From NCBI GenBank assembly GCA_944388865.1, contig CALXKM010000002.1:62001-126000 (forward strand): 64,000 bases of DNA. The letters run 5' to 3'. The position numbers and the translations under genes were made by a program. How positions within the stretch are numbered: the stretch's first letter is position 1; every line of letters begins with the position of its first letter. The notes beneath the pieces are model-generated. The model saw nothing but the letters and a program-made list of their open reading frames with translations. It searched no databases and was not told the origin of the DNA. This DNA comes from an uncultured Duodenibacillus sp. (lineage in GTDB: Bacteria; Pseudomonadota; Gammaproteobacteria; Burkholderiales; Burkholderiaceae_F). Positions 60,659 through 64,000 of this stretch are shown piece by piece.

Positions 60659-61813
60659 ATGCTTTTAGAGTTTTTTCAATGGCTCTCTGAGGACATTCGT
60701 TTTTTCAGCGTCTTCAATTATTTGAGCCTTCGCGCAGTGATGGCCGCCTTGACGGCTATGGTCATTGGTTTTTGTGCTGGTCCGGCGGTGATTCGCAAGC
60801 TGCGCGAAATGCGCATCGGACAGGCCGTGAGAAACTACGGTCCCAAGACGCATCTTGTCAAAGACGGAACGCCTACGATGGGAGGCGTTTTGATTTTGGT
60901 TTCCATCGGGATTTCTTCGCTTTTGTGGATGGATCTCTCCAATCGCTTCGTCTGGGTCGTGCTTTTCGTGACGATTGGCTACGGCCTGGTGGGCTGGATT
61001 GACGATTACCGCAAAGTGGTTCACCACGATCCCAAGGGAATGAGCGCGCGAGAAAAGTTCGGCTGGCAGAGTCTGATCGGCTTTTTTTCAGCCGTCTATC
61101 TTGCCTTTGCCGTGTCGATGCCTGAAAACAGCCATGTGTTTTCAATGATCGTCTCCTGGGTTGAAAACGGCTTTGAGATGCAGCAGCTCGACAAGCTTGC
61201 GCTGACGGTGCCCTTTTTCAAGCAGATCGCCTTTCCCTTCGGCGTGTGGGGCTTCATTGTGCTGACCTATATTGTCATTGTGGGCACGTCCAACGCAGTC
61301 AACCTCACCGACGGACTCGATGGACTGGCCATCATGCCCTGCGTAATGGTGGGGTCGGCTCTGGGCATCTTTGCCTACGTGGTGGGACGTCCTGACTTTG
61401 CCGGTTATCTCTACTTTGAATACATTCCGGGAGCAGGCGAGCTGGTGGTGATTTGCGCGGCTTTGGCTGGCGCAGGGCTTGCTTTTCTTTGGTTTAATGC
61501 GTATCCGGCGCAGGTCTTCATGGGCGATGTCGGTGCGCTTGCCTTGGGCGGCGCGCTGGGAACAGTGGCCGTCATTGCCCGTCAGGAGATCGTGCTTGCC
61601 ATCATGGGCGGGATCTTTGTCGTGGAGACCGTTTCGGTGATGATCCAGACAACGTATTTTCGTTTGACGCACGGCAAGCGCTTTTTCCTGATGGCGCCGA
61701 TTCATCATCATTTTGAGTTGAAGGGCTGGAAGGAGACGCAGGTCGTGGTGCGGTTTTGGATCATCACGTTCGTGCTGGTGCTCATTGGACTGTCAACGCT
61801 CAAGATTCGCTAA
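60659..61813 (+). CDS. mraY: Phospho-N-acetylmuramoyl-pentapeptide-transferase MraY
   Basis: MraY attaches the pentapeptide precursor to undecaprenyl phosphate to make lipid I. The 384-residue protein has ten membrane segments, and motifs [53 protein letters not shown] and [16 protein letters not shown] lies five bases before the ATG. Near-complete family match. Confidence 0.97.
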   Translation: MLLEFFQWLSEDIRFFSVFNYLSLRAVMAALTAMVIGFCAGPAVIRKLREMRIGQAVRNYGPKTHLVKDGTPTMGGVLILVSIGISSLLWMDLSNRFVWVVLFVTIGYGLVGWIDDYRKVVHHDPKGMSAREKFGWQSLIGFFSAVYLAFAVSMPENSHVFSMIVSWVENGFEMQQLDKLALTVPFFKQIAFPFGVWGFIVLTYIVIVGTSNAVNLTDGLDGLAIMPCVMVGSALGIFAYVVGRPDFAGYLYFEYIPGAGELVVICAALAGAGLAFLWFNAYPAQVFMGDVGALALGGALGTVAVIARQEIVLAIMGGIFVVETVSVMIQTTYFRLTHGKRFFLMAPIHHHFELKGWKETQVVVRFWIITFVLVLIGLSTLKIR

Positions 61814-61833
61814 AAAGTTTGCAGAGAAACGCC

Positions 61834-63360
61834 ATGCGTGTAGAAAACGGCAAAAAAGCTCTTGTTTTGGGGTGCGGAGCTTCAGGGGCAGCCTCCGCGC
61901 GCTTTCTTTACCAGAGAGGCTGGCAGGTGCACGCGGCCGATACGCGAGAAAATCCGCCGGCGGCGCGAGCGCTTCTCGAAGATGGCATTTGCTTTACGGG
62001 TGGCGGCTTTGAGGCCGCTATGGCCGACGACGTGCAGCTTGTTGTCATCAGCCCGGGGCTTTCCCCAAAATTTTCCGCTGCAGCCTGTGTGGTTGAGCGT
62101 GCGGCGAGCCGCGGCATCGAGGTTGTGGGTGAAATCGAACTTTTTGCCCGGGAATTAAAGCGTCTGGAAGCTTTTCGCAAGTATCGGCCCAAAATCATTG
62201 CGATCACGGGCACCAACGGAAAGACGACGACGACTTCGCTTGCCGGCAGCATGGTGCGTGCCGCAGGGCTGTCGGTGTGCGTGGCAGGCAACATAGGGCC
62301 CAACGCCGTCAGCGAACTGGATCGGCTTTTGAAGGCCAATGAGCTGCCGCAGGTCTGGGTGCTTGAGCTCTCGAGCTTTCAGTTAGAGACCACGCAAAGC
62401 CTTGAGTGCACGGCCGCTGCCTTTTTAAACCTCACAGAGGATCACGTTGACTGGCACGGCTCTATTGAAGAGTATGCGGCTGCCAAGGCGGGCATTTTTT
62501 CTGCCGGCACGCGCAGAGTGCTCAATGCAGAAGATGCCGTCGTCATGAAGTGCGCCGAAGGCGTCGATCAAACGCTCGTTGACGTATTTGCCGATGCCGA
62601 TCCCTGCGTGCCCGGACAGTGGGGCATCACGAGGGACTCGGGCATTGAGTGGCTTTCCTATATTGGTCAGAGGCCGGTGCTCGGCGCTACGAAAGCCGCG
62701 CAGCTTGCGGCAGAACCTGCAGCTAAAACGCTGTTGATGCCGGTGGACGCACTCAAAATCCGCGGTCGGCACAATGCCATGAATGCGCTTGCTGCACTGG
62801 CGCTGGTCTCGGCAGCGGGCATCAGTCTGGCTGCGGCTCTGGAAGCGCTCAAAAACTATCAGGGCGAACCGCATCGCGTGCAGAGCGTACTGGAAGTCAA
62901 CGGCATCGAATTCATCGACGACAGCAAGGGCACCAATGTGGGTGCAACGATGGCCGCCCTAAACGGTCTGGGCAAGGCAGGCCGAAAAAGTTCCATTATT
63001 CTGGGCGGCGACGGCAAGGGGCAGGATTTTGCGCCCTTGGCCGATGTGCTTAGACAGTGGGCCGTACATGCGGTGCTCATCGGGCGGGATGCGCCGAAAA
63101 TTAAAGAGGCCGTGCTCGCCGCCGGCGTTGCGTTTGAAGAAGCAGGACAGAATTTTGAACGCGCCGTGGAGCTTGCTTGGGCCGCGGCAAGAACGGGCGA
63201 CGTCGTGCTGCTGTCGCCAGCGTGCGCAAGCTGGGACATGTTCAAGGACTACGCCGAGCGCAGCCGACGCTTTGTGCGAAAAGCGCAGGAAATTGCGCGC
63301 CGCGAAGCTGCAGCGCACTCAGAGGGCTCTTTTGAGAAAGCTGCAGGAGGTAGCGCGTAA
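61834..63360 (+). CDS. murD: UDP-N-acetylmuramoylalanine-D-glutamate ligase MurD
   Basis: MurD adds D-Glu to UDP-MurNAc-L-Ala. The 508-residue ligase has a Rossmann start LVLGCGASGAASARFL, the ATP motif ITGTNGKTTTT near residue 126, LTEDHVDWHGS and KGTNVGATMAAL. It is longer than E. coli MurD (438), as in other betaproteobacteria I know. Start set at ATG 61834, 20 bases after mraY. Its stop shares a base with the ftsW start. Confidence 0.95.
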   Translation: MRVENGKKALVLGCGASGAASARFLYQRGWQVHAADTRENPPAARALLEDGICFTGGGFEAAMADDVQLVVISPGLSPKFSAAACVVERAASRGIEVVGEIELFARELKRLEAFRKYRPKIIAITGTNGKTTTTSLAGSMVRAAGLSVCVAGNIGPNAVSELDRLLKANELPQVWVLELSSFQLETTQSLECTAAAFLNLTEDHVDWHGSIEEYAAAKAGIFSAGTRRVLNAEDAVVMKCAEGVDQTLVDVFADADPCVPGQWGITRDSGIEWLSYIGQRPVLGATKAAQLAAEPAAKTLLMPVDALKIRGRHNAMNALAALALVSAAGISLAAALEALKNYQGEPHRVQSVLEVNGIEFIDDSKGTNVGATMAALNGLGKAGRKSSIILGGDGKGQDFAPLADVLRQWAVHAVLIGRDAPKIKEAVLAAGVAFEEAGQNFERAVELAWAAARTGDVVLLSPACASWDMFKDYAERSRRFVRKAQEIARREAAAHSEGSFEKAAGGSA

Positions 63361-64000
63361 TGGGGCTTTTCGGAGGACGTTCCCAGACAGGCGGCGAGCC
63401 GGCAGACTACAGAGCATGGGCCGATGAACCGGTGCTGCGCGGACGCGCCTCGGTCGTTAAGCCCGACGGGGCCGACTGGGTGGTGATTTTGCTTGTCGTC
63501 GGACTGCTTTCTCTCGGGGCCCTGATGGTGTATTCGGCCTCAATTTCGCTTGCAGACAGCCCTAAGTACAACACGACGCCGTATCACTTTCTGGTAAGAC
63601 ACCTGATTTTCATCGCGATGAGCTTTGCGGCGGGCTATGTCGTCTACCGCATTCCGATGCGGGTTTGGAACAAGCTTGCCCCCTTTGTCGTGGCGCTGGC
63701 CATTGTCCTTTTGTGCTTGGTGCTTGTGCCTGGCGTGGGCAAGTCGGTCAATGGATCGCGCCGCTGGATTGAGCTTGGCTTTATAAGCCTGCAGGTGACC
63801 GAATTGGCCAAATTTGCGGCGCTTATTGGGGCGGCGTACTTTACCGTGCAGCGTCAGGACTACATGCACTCCTTTACCAAGGGACTGGGGCCTATGGCTG
63901 TGGTGATGTGCTTTGTGTCGGCGCTCATCAGTCTGCAGCCCGATCTGGGAGCGATTATGGTCATTGTCTGCATTGCCATGGGGGTGCTCTTTTTAGGGGG
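63360..64000 (+). CDS. ftsW: Cell division lipid II polymerase FtsW (cut by window end)
   Basis: Only the first 213 codons are present. The start ATG shares one base with the murD stop. The visible part has a 40-residue cytoplasmic N-terminus, membrane segments beginning DWVVILLVVGLLSLGALMVYS, and SVNGSRRWIELGFISLQ, the FtsW/RodA family signature. FtsW polymerises septal glycan strands with FtsI. The end of the gene lies outside the window. Confidence 0.93.
   Translation, partial: MGLFGGRSQTGGEPADYRAWADEPVLRGRASVVKPDGADWVVILLVVGLLSLGALMVYSASISLADSPKYNTTPYHFLVRHLIFIAMSFAAGYVVYRIPMRVWNKLAPFVVALAIVLLCLVLVPGVGKSVNGSRRWIELGFISLQVTELAKFAALIGAAYFTVQRQDYMHSFTKGLGPMAVVMCFVSALISLQPDLGAIMVIVCIAMGVLFLG

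Noticed and set aside
1-64000. tRNA genes, rRNA, CRISPR arrays, transposons, prophage
   Set aside because: No cloverleaf with CCA-end patterns, repeat-spacer arrays, transposase or phage proteins were recognised by eye; a search with tRNAscan-SE or CRISPR finder would be decisive.

Overview
The window is a stretch of bacterial chromosome from a Gram-negative organism with a full lipopolysaccharide and outer-membrane apparatus (MsbA, WaaL, BamE, Lnt). Protein style and gene order (zapA with 6S RNA, greB near a bifunctional RelA/SpoT enzyme with rpoZ and gmk, miaB-phoH-ybeY-corC-lnt, glyQ-glyS-plsC, and mraZ-rsmH-ftsL-ftsI-murE-murF-mraY-murD-ftsW) point to the Betaproteobacteria, order Burkholderiales. 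A Sutterella/Parasutterella-like gut lineage is my inference and rests on no 16S or marker comparison. Most of the window is chromosomal core with mid-range GC and tightly packed operons. No tRNA, rRNA, CRISPR array, insertion sequence or prophage was seen.

Layout. 0-3.2 kb: secD-secF. 3.2-9.9 kb, minus strand: a paired DUF2868/DUF3482 membrane protein and GTPase, thiamine salvage (thiM-thiE), an EVE-domain protein, 6S RNA, zapA, a ZapB-like coiled-coil gene, and dapB behind bamE. 10.4-16 kb: fur, fabI, a LysM lytic transglycosylase, a small Arg-rich exported protein and ettA. 16-19.5 kb: dnaE. 19.3-24.7 kb: an AT-rich LPS-core island (O-antigen ligase, two family 2 glycosyltransferases, a heptosyltransferase-type family 9 enzyme, a Kdo/WaaP-type kinase) whose low-GC signature begins inside the 3' end of dnaE. 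24.7-32.4 kb: msbA, an initiating sugar-phosphate transferase, a FlaA1/CapD-type dehydratase, an epimerase, a CreA-family lipoprotein and an ABC O-antigen exporter (Wzm/Wzt). 32.4-37.8 kb: greB, an orphan fold-type III PLP decarboxylase, spoT, rpoZ, gmk. 38-42.8 kb: an Adi/Ldc-type decarboxylase, a divergent GcvT-fold protein and sdaA. 42.9-53.5 kb: miaB, phoH, ybeY, corC, lnt, glyQ, glyS, plsC and a YgjP-type metallopeptidase. 54-64 kb: the division and cell-wall cluster, cut inside ftsW by the window end.

How the genes connect. Much of the window builds the envelope: SecDF, BamE and Lnt handle protein and lipoprotein export; MsbA, WaaL, the core transferases and Wzm/Wzt build LPS and O-chain; the dcw cluster and the transglycosylase build and remodel peptidoglycan. 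The rest is information processing and stress control (DnaE, EttA, GreB, SpoT, RpoZ, 6S RNA, Fur) with a small amino-acid block (decarboxylase, GcvT-like, SdaA).

The features most worth a second look are the AT-rich LPS island with clustered homopolymeric A8 tracts, a possible small RNA upstream of mraZ, a phased MraZ operator, a perfect 12-bp inverted repeat against the 6S promoter, a perfect palindrome between bamE and fur, a GcvT-fold protein whose active-site region differs from GcvT, an orphan PLP decarboxylase, and a CreA lipoprotein translationally coupled into the polysaccharide operon. I did not find a clearly new multi-gene system.
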